DNA of 64,000 bases from Bradyrhizobium betae (GCF_008932115.1 NZ_CP044544.1:62001-126000); one strand, 5' to 3'. Positions 23,130 through 33,310 are shown, counted from the stretch's first letter. Numbers and translations are program-made. The notes: a model not told the origin generated them from the sequence alone.

Positions 23130-23735
23130 ATGCACACCCTCCCGACAATCCGCAAGATCTTCCAGGGCGTCGCCACGCGCCATGAGATGTATCGCATGTT
23201 CAACCGCCATCGTGGCGATCCGACCTGGGCTGCCGGCGACGCCGCGCATCTCTTCGCCGGTGAGTGGTTTGAGATCGCCGAGGCCGAGCACGATCACATG
23301 CTCGACATCCTGCCGCCGCTGTTCCTGCGCGGCGATCTATTCGCGATGCGTGAGTTCATGACTGGCAGCGTCACCAGTGTCTTCTTCGCGCTCGCCATCG
23401 ACGGACGGCGACGCTGGTTTCACGGCTATTGCGATCTCTCGGATCGGACTTCGCCGGAACGGATGAAGGCAGCGATCATCGAGCGCGAGTCGCGGCCGGT
23501 TCGCGCCATGACTCGCGATGAGCGGCTCGAGCACATCTGGTCGAGCACGCATGAAGACTATCGCGGCTATGCCGGCGAGCGCTGGCCCGCGTCCATGCAT
23601 GGCCGCCGCACCGTGCTCGTCTATGCTGGGCGGTTCGGCACCGTGTTGAAATTGCTCGACGCGCTCACCGACGCAGAGATAGCGGCCAAACTGCCAGTCC
23701 AGCTCCGCCATTTGCCGGAGACGATCGCGGCCTAG
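23130..23735 (+). CDS. DUF1419 family protein
   Basis: 201 aa. The N-terminal IRKIFQGVATRHEMYRMFN and GEWFEIAEAEHDHMLDILPP segments are typical of DUF1419, a family restricted to plasmids and symbiosis islands of Rhizobiales. The rest (FFALAIDGRRRWFHGYCDL) suggests an alpha/beta fold. No biochemical role is known. Its own ribosome site (AAAGGAG) and leader, plus a downstream terminator, make it a single-gene unit. Confidence 0.7.
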   Translation: MHTLPTIRKIFQGVATRHEMYRMFNRHRGDPTWAAGDAAHLFAGEWFEIAEAEHDHMLDILPPLFLRGDLFAMREFMTGSVTSVFFALAIDGRRRWFHGYCDLSDRTSPERMKAAIIERESRPVRAMTRDERLEHIWSSTHEDYRGYAGERWPASMHGRRTVLVYAGRFGTVLKLLDALTDAEIAAKLPVQLRHLPETIAA

Positions 23736-23764
23736 CCTGTCCTCTCCCTCTCCGACTTGCGAAC

Positions 23765-23794
23765 AGCCCGGCCACGCGCCGGGCTTCGCTTTTT
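23765..23794 (+). terminator. Rho-independent terminator after the DUF1419 gene
   Basis: AGCCCGGC-CACGC-GCCGGGCT, then TCGCTTTTT. A second hairpin (CCCGGC-GTTGC-GCCGGG) follows at about 23800-23817, in the leader of the large gene. Confidence 0.8.
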
Positions 23795-23902
23795 CCGCAC
23801 CCGGCGTTGCGCCGGGACCTCCTCTCACTTCCGCAACGCCGTGCCGTCGTCGCAGCCCGCGCCGATGGGCAGCTGCGCGCGCCCAACAGAAGGACATTCC
23901 CC

Positions 23903-26900
23903 ATGGCGCATGACGATCCCTTCACCCTCGATCTGTTCGGCAACACCGCGCTCTCGTCAGGCCTCGGCCTCGGCGTCACCGCGTTCGCCGATTCCCGCAG
24001 CGATGACGACCATGACGACGATCTACCACCGTCAACGCCGGCTCTAGCGACACCGCCGGTCATATCAGCGCGGGTGCCCGCGGCCGGTCCCGGCAAGCGC
24101 GGCGACAATTTCTATCTGTCCGGCGAACGCGGCCTCGCCAAGGGTTGGAAGCAGCGCGCCCGCGACAACATCGCGGCGGTCCGGCTCGCCTCGCAGATCG
24201 ATGCGGAGCAGCGGTCTGCGACGATCGAGGAGCAGCGACAACTCATCCGTTTCACCGGCTTTGGCGCCTCGGAGCTCGCAAATGGCGTCTTCCGCCGGCC
24301 GGGCGAAACCGAATTCGCGCAAGGCTGGGACGAGATCGGCGCCGATCTGCAGGATGCGGTCGACGACGCGGATTACGCCTCGCTCGCACGCTGCACCCAG
24401 TATGCCCATTTCACCCCGGAGTTCATCGTCCGGGCGATCTGGGCTGCAGTGCGGCGTCTGGGCTGGCGCGGCGGCCGCGTGCTCGAGCCCGGCATCGGCA
24501 CGGGTCTGTTTCCGGCGCTGATGCCCGAGGATTTGCGCGAGGTCTCGCACGTGACCGGCGTCGAGCTCGATCCGGTCACCGCCCGCATCGCGCGTCTGTT
24601 GCAGCCGCGCGCGCGCATCGTCAGCAGCGATTTCGCGCGCACCGAGCTGCCGCCACGCTTCGATCTGGCGATCGGCAATCCGCCTTTCTCCGATCGCACC
24701 GTGCGATCGGACCGCGCGCTGCGTTCGCTCAGGCTTCGCCTCCATGATTATTTCATCGTCAAGGCGATCAACCTGCTGAAGCCGGGGGCGCTGGCCGCCT
24801 TCGTCACGTCGCACGGCACCATGGACAAGGCCGACGGGGCGGCGCGCGAGCTCATCGCGCAGCACGCCGATCTCGTCAGTGCGATCCGTCTGCCGGAAGG
24901 CAGCTTTCGCGCCGATGCCGGCACCGACGTCGTCATCGACATCCTGTTCTTCCGCCGGCGCAAGCCCGGCGAGCCGGAAGGCGATCTGTCCTGGCTCGAC
25001 CTCGAGGAGGTGCGTCCGGCAACCGAGGACGAGGGCGCCATTCGCGTCAACCGCTGGTTCACGCGCCATCGCGGGCTTGTGCTCGGGATGCATGCGCTGA
25101 CCGCCGGCCCGTTCGGCGAGACCTACACCTGTCTTCCAAAACCCAGCGAGGATCTCCGCCTCGCGCTGGACGAGGCGATTACCCGCCTTCCGGACGGCAT
25201 CTATAACGGCGAGCCCGAGCCGATCGAGTTCGACGTGGAGGAAGTAGACCACGAGGCATCCGTCCATGTGAATGCCGATCGCCATGTGCGGGAGGGCAGC
25301 TTTTTCTTCGACAAGGCCCGCGGCCTGATGCAGATCCTTGATGGCGAGCCCGCCGCCATCACGGTGCGCAAGGGCCGCAGCGCCGACGGCGTTCCGGAGA
25401 AACACGTCCGGATCATTCAGAAGCTGATCCCGATCCGCGACGCGGTTCGCGAGGTGCTGAAGTGCCAGGAGTTTGACCGGCCGTGGAAGGACGCGCAGGT
25501 CCGCTTACGCATCGCCTGGTCGAACTTCGTCCGCGCCTTCGGGCCGATCAACAGCACCGTCGTCTCGACGAGCGAAGACGCAGAAACCGGCGGAGTGCGC
25601 GAAACGCATCGCCGGCCCAACCTGCAGCCATTCCTCGACGATCCCGATTGCTGGCTCGTCGCTTCGATCGAAGACTACGATCTCGAAACCGACACGGCGA
25701 AGCCGGGCCCGATCTTCACCGAACGGGTGATCGCCCCGCCCGCGTCGCCCCTCATCACCAGCGCTGCCGATGCGCTCGCCGTCGTGCTCAACGAGCGGGG
25801 CCGTGTCGATCCCGACCATATCGCCGAACTCCTGCATCGCGATGCGGACGACGTCATCGCCGAACTCGGCAGCGCCATCTTCCGTGATCCGACCGACGGC
25901 GCGTGGCAGACGGCCGATGCCTATCTCTCCGGCGCGGTTCGCTCCAAGCTCGTGGCGGCTGAAGCTGCCGCCGCGCTCGACCCCGCCTATGCGCGCAACG
26001 TCACGGCGTTGCAGGGCGTGCAGCCCGCCGATCTGCGGCCATCCGACATCACCGCGCGCCTCGGCGCACCGTGGATTCCCGCCGCGGACATCATCGCCTT
26101 CGTTCACGAGACGATGGGCGCGGAGATCAAGATCCATCACATGCCGGAATTGGCGTCGTGGACTGTCGAGGCCCGCCAGCTCGGCTGGATGGCCGCCGGC
26201 ACGTCGGAATGGGGCACCGAGCGACGGCACGCCGGGCAACTTCTGTCGGATGCGCTCAATTCCGCGGTGCCGCAGATCTTCGACACCATCAAGGACGGCG
26301 ACAGCGAGCGCCGCGTTCTCAACGTCGTCGACACCGAAGCGGCGAAGGAGAAGCTGCAAAAGATCAAGACTGCCTTCCAGACCTGGATCTGGTCCGATCC
26401 TGACCGGACCGATCGCCTGGCGCGGGTCTATAACGACCGCTTCAACAACATCGTGCCCCGCGCCTTCGAGGGCTCGCATCTGAAGCTGCCCGGCGCCTCA
26501 GGCGCCTTTGTCCTCTACGGGCATCAGAAGCGCGGCATCTGGCGCATCATCGCCTCGGGCGCGACCTATCTCGCCCACGCCGTCGGCGCCGGCAAGACGA
26601 TGACGATGGCCGCCGCCATCATGGAGCAACGCCGGCTCGGCCTGATCGCCAAGGCGATGCTCGTCGTGCCCGGTCATTGTCTGGCGCAGGCGGCGCGCGA
26701 ATTCCTGGCGCTCTATCCGGGCGCCCGGATCCTCGTCGCCGACGAGACGAATTTCACCAAGGACAAGCGGCATCGCTTCCTGTCGCGCTCGGCGACCGCC
26801 AGCTGGGACGCGATCATCATCACGCACTCGGCGTTCCGGTTCGTCGGCGTTCCGTCGGCGTTCGAACAGCAGATGATCCAGGACGAGCTGGAGCTTTATG

Positions 26901-28999
26901 AGACGTTGCTGACCAAGGTGGAAGGCGACGACCGCGTCTCGCGCAAGCGGCTCGAACGGCTGAAGGAGGGATTGAAGGAGCGGCTCGAAGCGCTCGCCAC
27001 CCGCAAGGACGATCTGCTGACGATCTCGGAAATCGGCGTTGACCAGATCATCGTCGACGAGGCGCAGGAGTTCAGAAAACTCTCCTTCGCCACCAACATG
27101 TCGACGTTGAAGGGCGTCGATCCCAATGGTTCGCAGCGCGCCTGGGACCTTTACGTAAAGGCCCGCTTCATCGAGACGAAGAACCCGGGCCGCGCACTCG
27201 TCCTCGCCTCCGGCACGCCGATCACCAACACGCTCGGCGAGATGTTCTCAGTCCAACGCTACCTCGGCTACGCGGCGCTTCTGGATCGCGGCCTGCACGA
27301 GTTCGACGCCTGGGCCTCGACCTTCGGCGATGTCTCGACCGAGCTCGAGCTCCAGCCCAACGGCAAGTACAAGCCGGTCACGCGGTTCGCGACCTTCGTC
27401 AACGTCCCCGAATTGATCGCCATGTTCCGCTCTTTCGCCGACGTGGTGATACCGGAGGACCTGCGCGAGTGCGTCAAAATTCCGGCGATCTCGACCGGAA
27501 AGCGGCAGATTTTCACCGCGAAGCCGACGTCCGCCTTCAAGCGCTACCAGCTTGTTCTCGACGCGCGGATCAAGGCGATCGAGATGCGCGATGGGCCGCC
27601 GCAACCGGGCGACGACATCCTGCTCTCCGTCATCACCGACGGCCGCCATGCCGCGATCGACCTGCGTCTGGTCGATCCGGACAACGACAACGAGCCGGAC
27701 AACAAGCTGAACCTGCTCGTCGCCAACGCCCTGCGCATCTGGCAGGAGACGTCGGCGAACAGCTACGTGCGCGCCGACGGCAAGCCTTACGAGCTGCCCG
27801 GCGCCGCGCAGATGATATTCTCCGATCTCGGCACCATCAACGTCGAGAAGACACGCGGCTTCTCGGCCTATCGCTGGATCAGAGACGAGCTCATCCGCCT
27901 CGGCGTGCCGGCGTCCGAGATCGCCTTCATGCAGGACTTCAAGAAGTCCGAGGCCAAGCAGCGCCTGTTCGGCGATGTGCGCGCCGGCAAGGTCCGCTTC
28001 CTCATCGGCTCGTCCGACACGATGGGCACCGGCGTCAACGCACAGCTTCGGCTGAAGGCGCTCCATCACCTCGATGTGCCGTGGCTGCCGTCGCAGATCG
28101 CGCAGCGCGAGGGCCGGATCGAGCGGCAGGGCAATCAGCACGACGTCATCGACATCTTCGCCTATGCCACCGAGGGCTCGCTCGACGCCAGCATGTGGCA
28201 GAACAATGAGCGCAAGGCCCGCTTCATCGCCGCCGCGCTCTCGGGCGACACGTCGATCCGCCGGCTCGAGGATCTCGGCGAAGGCCAGGCCAACCAGTTC
28301 GCCATGGCCAAGGCGATCGCCAGCGGTGACCAGCGGCTGATGCAGAAGGCCGGGTTAGAGGCCGACATCGCCCGGTTCGAGCGCCTGCGCGCCGCGCATA
28401 TCGACGACCAGCACGCGGTTCGCCGGCAGATCCGCGACGCCGAGCGCGACATCGAGTTCGCGACGCGGCGGATCGCGGAAGTCGGCGAGGATATCGAGCG
28501 CCGCGTTCCCACAACGGGCGATGCCTTCGCCGCGAGCATCGCCGGCAAGCGCCATCTCGAGCGCAAGGAGGCTGGCCGCGCGCTGATGAAGGAAATCCTG
28601 ACCCTGGTGCAGCTTCAGCAGGAGGGCGAGAGCACCATTGCCGTGATCGGCGGCTTTGACCTCGACTATACCGGCGAGCGCTTCTGCCGCGACGGTTACC
28701 GGTACAGCACCGCCCTGATCCGCACCGGCGCCGAGGTTGAGATCGAGTTGCCCGTCACCGTGACGCCGCTCGGCGCGATCTCCCGCCTCGAGCATGCGCT
28801 CGATGATTTCGAGGGTGAGCGGGAGCGCTATCGCCAGCGTCTCGCCGACGCGCATCGCCGACTTGCCTCCTACCGGTCGCGCGAGGACGGCGATTTCGCG
28901 TTCGCCGCGGAGCTCGCCGAGAAGCGCCGCCAGTTGGCGGAGGTGCAAGCTGACCTTGCGAATGATAGAGAAAGTCGCAACGATTGGATCGCGGCGTAA
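23903..28999 (+). CDS. Giant N6-adenine methyltransferase-SNF2/DEAD helicase fusion (DarB-like antirestriction)
   Basis: 1698 aa from ATG 23903. Near residues 190-265 is a DNA adenine methyltransferase: VLEPGIGTGLF (SAM motif I) and IGNPPFSDR (NPPF catalytic motif). Residues about 880-1450 are a two-lobe helicase: HAVGAGKTMTMA (Walker A), IIVDEAQEF (DEAQ box), SGTPITNT and AQREGRIERQGNQ (motif VI). The C terminus is coiled coil (residues 1490-1560 and 1640-1690). This build is shared with DarB of phage P1, which shields DNA from type I restriction. That role would suit a conjugative plasmid that also encodes ArdC; it is inferred from architecture. Confidence 0.85.
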   Translation: MAHDDPFTLDLFGNTALSSGLGLGVTAFADSRSDDDHDDDLPPSTPALATPPVISARVPAAGPGKRGDNFYLSGERGLAKGWKQRARDNIAAVRLASQIDAEQRSATIEEQRQLIRFTGFGASELANGVFRRPGETEFAQGWDEIGADLQDAVDDADYASLARCTQYAHFTPEFIVRAIWAAVRRLGWRGGRVLEPGIGTGLFPALMPEDLREVSHVTGVELDPVTARIARLLQPRARIVSSDFARTELPPRFDLAIGNPPFSDRTVRSDRALRSLRLRLHDYFIVKAINLLKPGALAAFVTSHGTMDKADGAARELIAQHADLVSAIRLPEGSFRADAGTDVVIDILFFRRRKPGEPEGDLSWLDLEEVRPATEDEGAIRVNRWFTRHRGLVLGMHALTAGPFGETYTCLPKPSEDLRLALDEAITRLPDGIYNGEPEPIEFDVEEVDHEASVHVNADRHVREGSFFFDKARGLMQILDGEPAAITVRKGRSADGVPEKHVRIIQKLIPIRDAVREVLKCQEFDRPWKDAQVRLRIAWSNFVRAFGPINSTVVSTSEDAETGGVRETHRRPNLQPFLDDPDCWLVASIEDYDLETDTAKPGPIFTERVIAPPASPLITSAADALAVVLNERGRVDPDHIAELLHRDADDVIAELGSAIFRDPTDGAWQTADAYLSGAVRSKLVAAEAAAALDPAYARNVTALQGVQPADLRPSDITARLGAPWIPAADIIAFVHETMGAEIKIHHMPELASWTVEARQLGWMAAGTSEWGTERRHAGQLLSDALNSAVPQIFDTIKDGDSERRVLNVVDTEAAKEKLQKIKTAFQTWIWSDPDRTDRLARVYNDRFNNIVPRAFEGSHLKLPGASGAFVLYGHQKRGIWRIIASGATYLAHAVGAGKTMTMAAAIMEQRRLGLIAKAMLVVPGHCLAQAAREFLALYPGARILVADETNFTKDKRHRFLSRSATASWDAIIITHSAFRFVGVPSAFEQQMIQDELELYETLLTKVEGDDRVSRKRLERLKEGLKERLEALATRKDDLLTISEIGVDQIIVDEAQEFRKLSFATNMSTLKGVDPNGSQRAWDLYVKARFIETKNPGRALVLASGTPITNTLGEMFSVQRYLGYAALLDRGLHEFDAWASTFGDVSTELELQPNGKYKPVTRFATFVNVPELIAMFRSFADVVIPEDLRECVKIPAISTGKRQIFTAKPTSAFKRYQLVLDARIKAIEMRDGPPQPGDDILLSVITDGRHAAIDLRLVDPDNDNEPDNKLNLLVANALRIWQETSANSYVRADGKPYELPGAAQMIFSDLGTINVEKTRGFSAYRWIRDELIRLGVPASEIAFMQDFKKSEAKQRLFGDVRAGKVRFLIGSSDTMGTGVNAQLRLKALHHLDVPWLPSQIAQREGRIERQGNQHDVIDIFAYATEGSLDASMWQNNERKARFIAAALSGDTSIRRLEDLGEGQANQFAMAKAIASGDQRLMQKAGLEADIARFERLRAAHIDDQHAVRRQIRDAERDIEFATRRIAEVGEDIERRVPTTGDAFAASIAGKRHLERKEAGRALMKEILTLVQLQQEGESTIAVIGGFDLDYTGERFCRDGYRYSTALIRTGAEVEIELPVTVTPLGAISRLEHALDDFEGERERYRQRLADAHRRLASYRSREDGDFAFAAELAEKRRQLAEVQADLANDRESRNDWIAA

Positions 29000-29004
29000 G
29001 CGTT

Positions 29005-29508
29005 CTATCGCGACAACCGGTTCTCGTCGTCGATCAGGACGAGACGGGCCGGGGCGTTGCCGCTCCATCGCCAGAGCACGAGGTTTAGATCCGTTGCGCT
29101 CGCGCCTGTCGCAAAGCTTTTGACTAGCAGACCGTTAAATCCGGCGGTGATAAGTCGCCTTGCAAAGGCCTGTGTCTTCGCCTCTCCGTTCGCTTTCATC
29201 TGATCACGCCACGTCGCGTCTGCGAGCGTGGCGGCGTCCACCCCCTCAGCCATGAGTGCGGCCTCGTCTTGGGTATCGAAGATATTTTCGATCTCCGCGT
29301 CATAGGAGACGAGTGTCGTCGGTTGCAGGTTGCCGACCTGGTTGGCTTCCCTCAGCGCAGTCATTATGGACAGTGAAGAATAAAGCGCTGGCACGCCTTT
29401 TGGATTGAACCGACCACCGTAGAGCTCAGCGCCAAGTCCCGACAGCGGCTCGCGTGCATAGATTGGGTTCAATGCCCGATAGAGTTTTCCTTCGTAGCGG
29501 AGTGGCAC
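29005..29508 (-). CDS. RES-domain toxin (second pair)
   Basis: 167 aa, complete. It begins KLYRALNPIYAREPLSGLGA (Arg and Tyr of the fold), then GGRFNPKGVPALYSSLSIMTALRE (R-F-N-x-x-G, Ser and Glu region), then a helical end. This is the canonical RES form (NAD+-degrading toxin) and is unlike the pair at 6226, so the two were acquired separately. It starts 2 nt after the antitoxin stop. It converges with the giant helicase gene, 5 nt between the stops. Confidence 0.85.
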   Translation of the reverse strand: MPLRYEGKLYRALNPIYAREPLSGLGAELYGGRFNPKGVPALYSSLSIMTALREANQVGNLQPTTLVSYDAEIENIFDTQDEAALMAEGVDAATLADATWRDQMKANGEAKTQAFARRLITAGFNGLLVKSFATGASATDLNLVLWRWSGNAPARLVLIDDENRLSR

Positions 29509-29510
29509 GG

Positions 29511-29861
29511 TCAGGCGTGCACGCCGGCGTCGACTGCATCAATATAGTCGAGTACGTCGTCGGCCCGACCGCAGCGCACGAGCTGCATCGCGGTCTGGCC
29601 CGAGAAACCGGACAATGGCTCGGAGCGGTACCACGCATAAGCCATTAGCGCCGTACCAAAGCGCGACTCAACCTTGTTGATGACCTCGATCATTTCGCGC
29701 AGACGCCGCTGGGTTTTGTCCGATCGAACCCGATCCTTACGCTGGATCGCGTCCTTGCCCAATCCAGCTGTGCGAGCGATCTCCTCGCTCGTCGTCCGGA
29801 AAGCTTCCGCAATTCTGCGCGGCGCGAAGACGCCGTTATCCGCATATTGGGCGAGACCCAT
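29511..29861 (-). CDS. MbcA/ParS/Xre-type antitoxin
   Basis: 116 aa: a helix-turn-helix (RIAEAFRTTSEEIARTAGLG), then the toxin-binding domain (MIEVINKVESRFG, MAYAWYRSEPLSGFSGQTAMQLVRCGRADDV). Gene order antitoxin-RES is standard. A perfect 6-6-6 dyad 33 nt upstream of the start is the likely autoregulatory operator. Confidence 0.88.
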   Translation of the reverse strand: MGLAQYADNGVFAPRRIAEAFRTTSEEIARTAGLGKDAIQRKDRVRSDKTQRRLREMIEVINKVESRFGTALMAYAWYRSEPLSGFSGQTAMQLVRCGRADDVLDYIDAVDAGVHA

Positions 29862-29893
29862 CGCTCAAACTTCCTTCTCGATGCCAATTATTA

Positions 29894-29911
29894 TGACGCA
29901 ATATAGCGTCA
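29894..29911. promoter_or_regulatory. Operator of the RES/antitoxin pair
   Basis: TGACGC-AATATA-GCGTCA, a perfect dyad within an AT-rich patch (TTATTATGACGC...) directly upstream of the antitoxin. Placement and symmetry fit autorepression by the antitoxin. Confidence 0.7.
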
Positions 29912-30177
29912 AGAGTAGCGGAGTTCAAGAAGAAAGCTGGGGGAGAGGGAACCCGCTCGCAGATCGGCCAGCCCGGCAGCGCTGACGCTCAACCGCCGCC
30001 TGCGCGATCCCGGCCCGTCGTCCTGCGCAGGGCTCGCAAGCCCTGCTGGTCCGGCCAGGCGGGATGCTCGGCCGCAGTTGTTCCGGCCCGACCGCTCCGC
30101 GGCCCGGGGGGTGTCTTCGGAAAGAAGACGAAGGACGCGCGATGCGCGGTCCGCAAACCCCGAACAGGAGAAATCCC

Positions 30178-31863
30178 ATGCATCTCATCAAGGTCGATCC
30201 GCGTGCGCTGAAGGAGAATCCGGACCGTATGCGCCAGACGAAGTCGACGCCGCAGGCCGACGCCCTGCTGCTGGCGACGATCAAGGCCGTCGGCATCGTC
30301 CAGCCGCCCGTCATCACGCCTGAGACTGGCGGCGGCAACGGCTACGTCATCAATGCCGGTCATCGCCGTGTGAAGCAGGCGATCGCCGCCGGCCTCGAGG
30401 AGATCGACGTGCTCGTCGAGGAGGCCGCCAACGACAACGGCGCCATGCGCTCGATGATCGAGAACATCGCCCGCGAAGCGCTCAATCCCGTCGACCAGTG
30501 GCGTGCGATCGAACGCCTCGTCGCGCTCGGCTGGACCGAGGAAGCAATCGGCGTTGCGCTGGCCCTGCCGGTCCGGCTGATCAGGAAGCTCCGTCTGCTC
30601 GCCAATGTGCTGCCCGTCATGCTCGATCACATGGTCAAGGGCGACATGCCCGACGAGCGGCAGCTCCGCACCATCGCGTCCGCCTCGCTCGATGAGCAGA
30701 AGGAGGTCTGGAAGAAGCACAAGCCCTCCAAGGCGGATCCGCAGGTGTCGTGGTTTAGCGTGGCGCAGGCTCTGACCAAGGCCCGCATGTACGCGCGTCA
30801 TGCCAGCTTCGGCGACGAGCTTGCCCAGGCCTATGGTATCCAGTGGGTCGAGGACCTGTTCGCGCCGGCGGACGAGGACAGCCGCTACACCACGGATGTC
30901 GAGGCGTTCCTCGGCGCGCAGCAGGAGTGGATGACCGCCAACCTGCCGAAGAAGGGCATCATCGCCGAGACGACGAATTGGGGCGAGGTCAAGCTGCCGC
31001 CGAAGGCGGAGCGCGTCTACGGCAAGCCGTCGAAGTCGGATTGCACGGCGATGTATCTCGACCGCGACGGCCGGGTGCAGAGCGTGCATTACCGCATGCC
31101 CGCGGCGAAGAAGCCGAAGGGCAAGGACGGGTCTGCCGGCACTGACACTGCGGATGAGACCGCCGCCGTCTCGAAGCCGCGTCCGGACGTGACGCGCAAG
31201 GGCCTCGAGATGATCGGCGACTTCCGGACGGACGCCCTGCACGAGGCGCTGGCTCGCGCGCCGATCGAGGACGAGACGCTGATCGCGCTGTTGATCCTCG
31301 CCTTCGCCGGCCAGAACGTTTCCGTCGATTCCGGCAGCGGCGGGACCTATTACGGCAACCGGCGCATCGCCCGCCATGCCGTGACGCTGTTCGATCAGGA
31401 CGGCAAGCTCGTCCTCGATATGGATACGCTGCGCGTCGCGGCGCGCTCGATCCTCGCCGAGGTTCTTTCGTGCCGGGAGAACCGCACCGACAGCGGCATC
31501 GTCGCCCGCGTCGCCGGTGACGTGGTCGGTGCGGACAACTTCCTGCCGAACATGGGCACCGACGACTTCTTGTCGTGCCTGTCGCGCACCGCGCTCGAAG
31601 GCTCGTGCAAGGACACGCCGGTTCTTCCCCGCCAGAAAGTGAAGGACACCCGCACGGCCTTGGTCGAGCACTTCAAGGAAGGCCGCTTCGTGCCTGCGGC
31701 CGCGCTGTTCGCTCCGGACAAGGCCGCCGTGTCGTCCTGGCTGGCGACGAACGCCGTCGCCGAAGAGGACGAGGCCGACGACCAGGTCGAGGACCCGGAA
31801 GCCGCGGACGGCGATGGCGACGACGCTTCGGACGCCGAGGCCTTCCCGGAGGCGGCGGAATAG
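30178..31863 (+). CDS. ParB/Spo0J-family nuclease-domain protein (plasmid accessory)
   Basis: 561 aa from ATG 30178. The N-terminal ParB/Srx fold (residues 1-110) shows LKENPDRMRQTKSTPQADAL and GYVINAGHRRVKQAI (GxRR nucleotide-binding motif), then a helix-turn-helix (WTEEAIGVALALPVRLIRKL). The central and C-terminal parts are particular to a long plasmid group: a SWFSVAQALTKARMYARHA segment and a highly acidic tail (EEDEADDQVEDPEAADG). It is not next to a parA gene, so it is probably not the partition ParB; relatives on rhizobial plasmids are called ParB-like nucleases. A GCAGGGCT-CGCA-AGCCCTGC hairpin lies in its leader (about 30035). Confidence 0.75.
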   Translation: MHLIKVDPRALKENPDRMRQTKSTPQADALLLATIKAVGIVQPPVITPETGGGNGYVINAGHRRVKQAIAAGLEEIDVLVEEAANDNGAMRSMIENIAREALNPVDQWRAIERLVALGWTEEAIGVALALPVRLIRKLRLLANVLPVMLDHMVKGDMPDERQLRTIASASLDEQKEVWKKHKPSKADPQVSWFSVAQALTKARMYARHASFGDELAQAYGIQWVEDLFAPADEDSRYTTDVEAFLGAQQEWMTANLPKKGIIAETTNWGEVKLPPKAERVYGKPSKSDCTAMYLDRDGRVQSVHYRMPAAKKPKGKDGSAGTDTADETAAVSKPRPDVTRKGLEMIGDFRTDALHEALARAPIEDETLIALLILAFAGQNVSVDSGSGGTYYGNRRIARHAVTLFDQDGKLVLDMDTLRVAARSILAEVLSCRENRTDSGIVARVAGDVVGADNFLPNMGTDDFLSCLSRTALEGSCKDTPVLPRQKVKDTRTALVEHFKEGRFVPAAALFAPDKAAVSSWLATNAVAEEDEADDQVEDPEAADGDGDDASDAEAFPEAAE

Positions 31864-31894
31864 TCCGCCCCCACCCAACGATCCGAATGACATC

Positions 31895-31925
31895 CCGCCG
31901 CCGGCTCAGCCGGCGGCGGTTTCGT
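31895..31925 (+). terminator. Rho-independent terminator
   Basis: A 12-bp GC stem (CCGCCGCCGGCT / AGCCGGCGGCGG) with a 1-nt nominal loop, followed by TTTCGTTT. It closes the ParB-like gene and lies 27 nt ahead of the next start. Confidence 0.8.
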
Positions 31926-31952
31926 TTCCACTCCCACGAACAGGAGGACGTC

Positions 31953-32420
31953 ATGTCCGCACAGTCGATCTACGACCTCGCCCCGCTCGGGGCGATCATC
32001 CGGTTTTCCGACGGCATACCGCGGCCGCCGGAGCGGCATCGCAAGAAGCTCGCGGCCTGGGAACACCGCAACAGCAGCGGCCGCCTAATCCGCAAGCAGG
32101 CAGAACGCCGTGTCGGTAACACTGTCATCAGCGCGAGCATCACGCTGCATGCCGGCGACTACGGCGGTGGCGGTGTCGTGGTGCTTCGCGTCCACCGCAC
32201 CTTCTCGGTCGACAGCGACCTGACCTTCGTCGTGACAGAATGCCCGAAAGTCGGCGCGGTGCGCGTGCTCGATCGGCCCGGCGACGATGCCGAGCTGGTC
32301 TATCTCGGAAGTCACCGCGCCGACGCCGAAGAATGGCTGACGCGGCACGGCTATCCGAACGCGGTCCTGCGCGCGATCTCGGCGGACGAAGCCGCCCTCC
32401 AAGGGAGGACGGCCACATGA
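31953..32420 (+). CDS. Hypothetical protein
   Basis: 155 aa from ATG 31953 (AGGAGGA upstream). The start MSAQSIYDLAPLGAIIRFSD, a basic segment (RPPERHRKKLAAWEHRN) and strands (GVVVLRVHRTFSVDSDLTFVV) suggest a small alpha/beta protein. No family recognised. First of three genes linked by 4-nt ATGA overlaps. Confidence 0.6.
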   Translation: MSAQSIYDLAPLGAIIRFSDGIPRPPERHRKKLAAWEHRNSSGRLIRKQAERRVGNTVISASITLHAGDYGGGGVVVLRVHRTFSVDSDLTFVVTECPKVGAVRVLDRPGDDAELVYLGSHRADAEEWLTRHGYPNAVLRAISADEAALQGRTAT

Positions 32421-33310
32421 GCACGCCCGCTCCCTCCACCACGATGATCGCGGAATCCGCGATCGCATTTCCGCAGATCGAGTTCGGCCGCGCGGCTGAC
32501 GGTATTCTCGTCGCTCGCGTCGCCGACACCGCCTTCGCCATGCTGCCGGTGCGCGACGGCCGGCACTATCTCGCCACCGGGTGGCGCATCGGCCACCCGA
32601 TGGCCGAGTGGAAGCGATCCGACTTTTACGGTCACGCCGGCGAGCTCGCCGACGAGGCGGCCTTCCGCGCCAAAATCGCGGAAAACGCCGAGCATCAGCG
32701 CGAGAATCGCGCGCTGAGCCGCCGCGAGATCAGTTCCACGGCGAGTACGCCGTGGGGCCGCTCCCAGCACGCGACCATCTACGCAGAAGGCGTCGTCTGC
32801 CATTCGCCCGCAGGTCATGGCGGCTTTCATCTCGCGGCCGCGCGCAACCGCAGCGTCCATTCGATGCTGCGCGCGCGGGGCGGCTGGTATGAAGAAGACG
32901 AGGGCTGGGCGATCGTGGCGGTCACTTTCCCGCATCTGTTCACCAGCTACGAGCGACGCTGCGCGGAGCGCACGATCAAGGATAGCTGGCCCGATGCCTG
33001 GGAGGTGATCTTCGGCACTGTGCTTCGCCCCTGCGAGTCCCGCGAGAAGGATCGGCGTGCCTTCGAGCAGGAGCACGCCGATGATTGGATCGTCGCGTCG
33101 GCGATCACGTCGGACCAGCACCCCGATTTCGTCGAGGTCGTCGCCACGCCGGGCGGCCGACGTGGCGCCGGCACCGAGGAGCGACGCTTTCTCGTCCCAT
33201 CCGACGAGTACCGGATCGGTCGCTTCGGTTTCGTCGTCGATGAGACCCGCCACGCGGTCTATTCCGGGCCGTCGAGCTTCATCGCCTGGCAGGGGAGGAC
33301 GTCGCCATGA
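32417..33310 (+). CDS. DUF7007-like plasmid protein
   Basis: 297 aa. The central motifs TPWGRSQHATIYAEGVVCHS, GHGGFHLAAARN and GGWYEEDEGWAIVAVTFP, then LFTSYERRCAERTIKDSWPDAWE, fit what I recall of the DUF7007 family found on alphaproteobacterial plasmids; the name is from memory. No catalytic signature. It overlaps both neighbours by 4 nt, so the three genes are translated together. Function unknown. Confidence 0.6.
   Translation: MSTPAPSTTMIAESAIAFPQIEFGRAADGILVARVADTAFAMLPVRDGRHYLATGWRIGHPMAEWKRSDFYGHAGELADEAAFRAKIAENAEHQRENRALSRREISSTASTPWGRSQHATIYAEGVVCHSPAGHGGFHLAAARNRSVHSMLRARGGWYEEDEGWAIVAVTFPHLFTSYERRCAERTIKDSWPDAWEVIFGTVLRPCESREKDRRAFEQEHADDWIVASAITSDQHPDFVEVVATPGGRRGAGTEERRFLVPSDEYRIGRFGFVVDETRHAVYSGPSSFIAWQGRTSP

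Noticed and set aside
29989..31893. Long minus-strand open frame (634 codons) opposite the ParB-like gene
   Set aside because: Mirror of a real high-GC gene; composition Arg/Gly/Leu-rich with no domain, while the plus strand shows a clear ParB fold.
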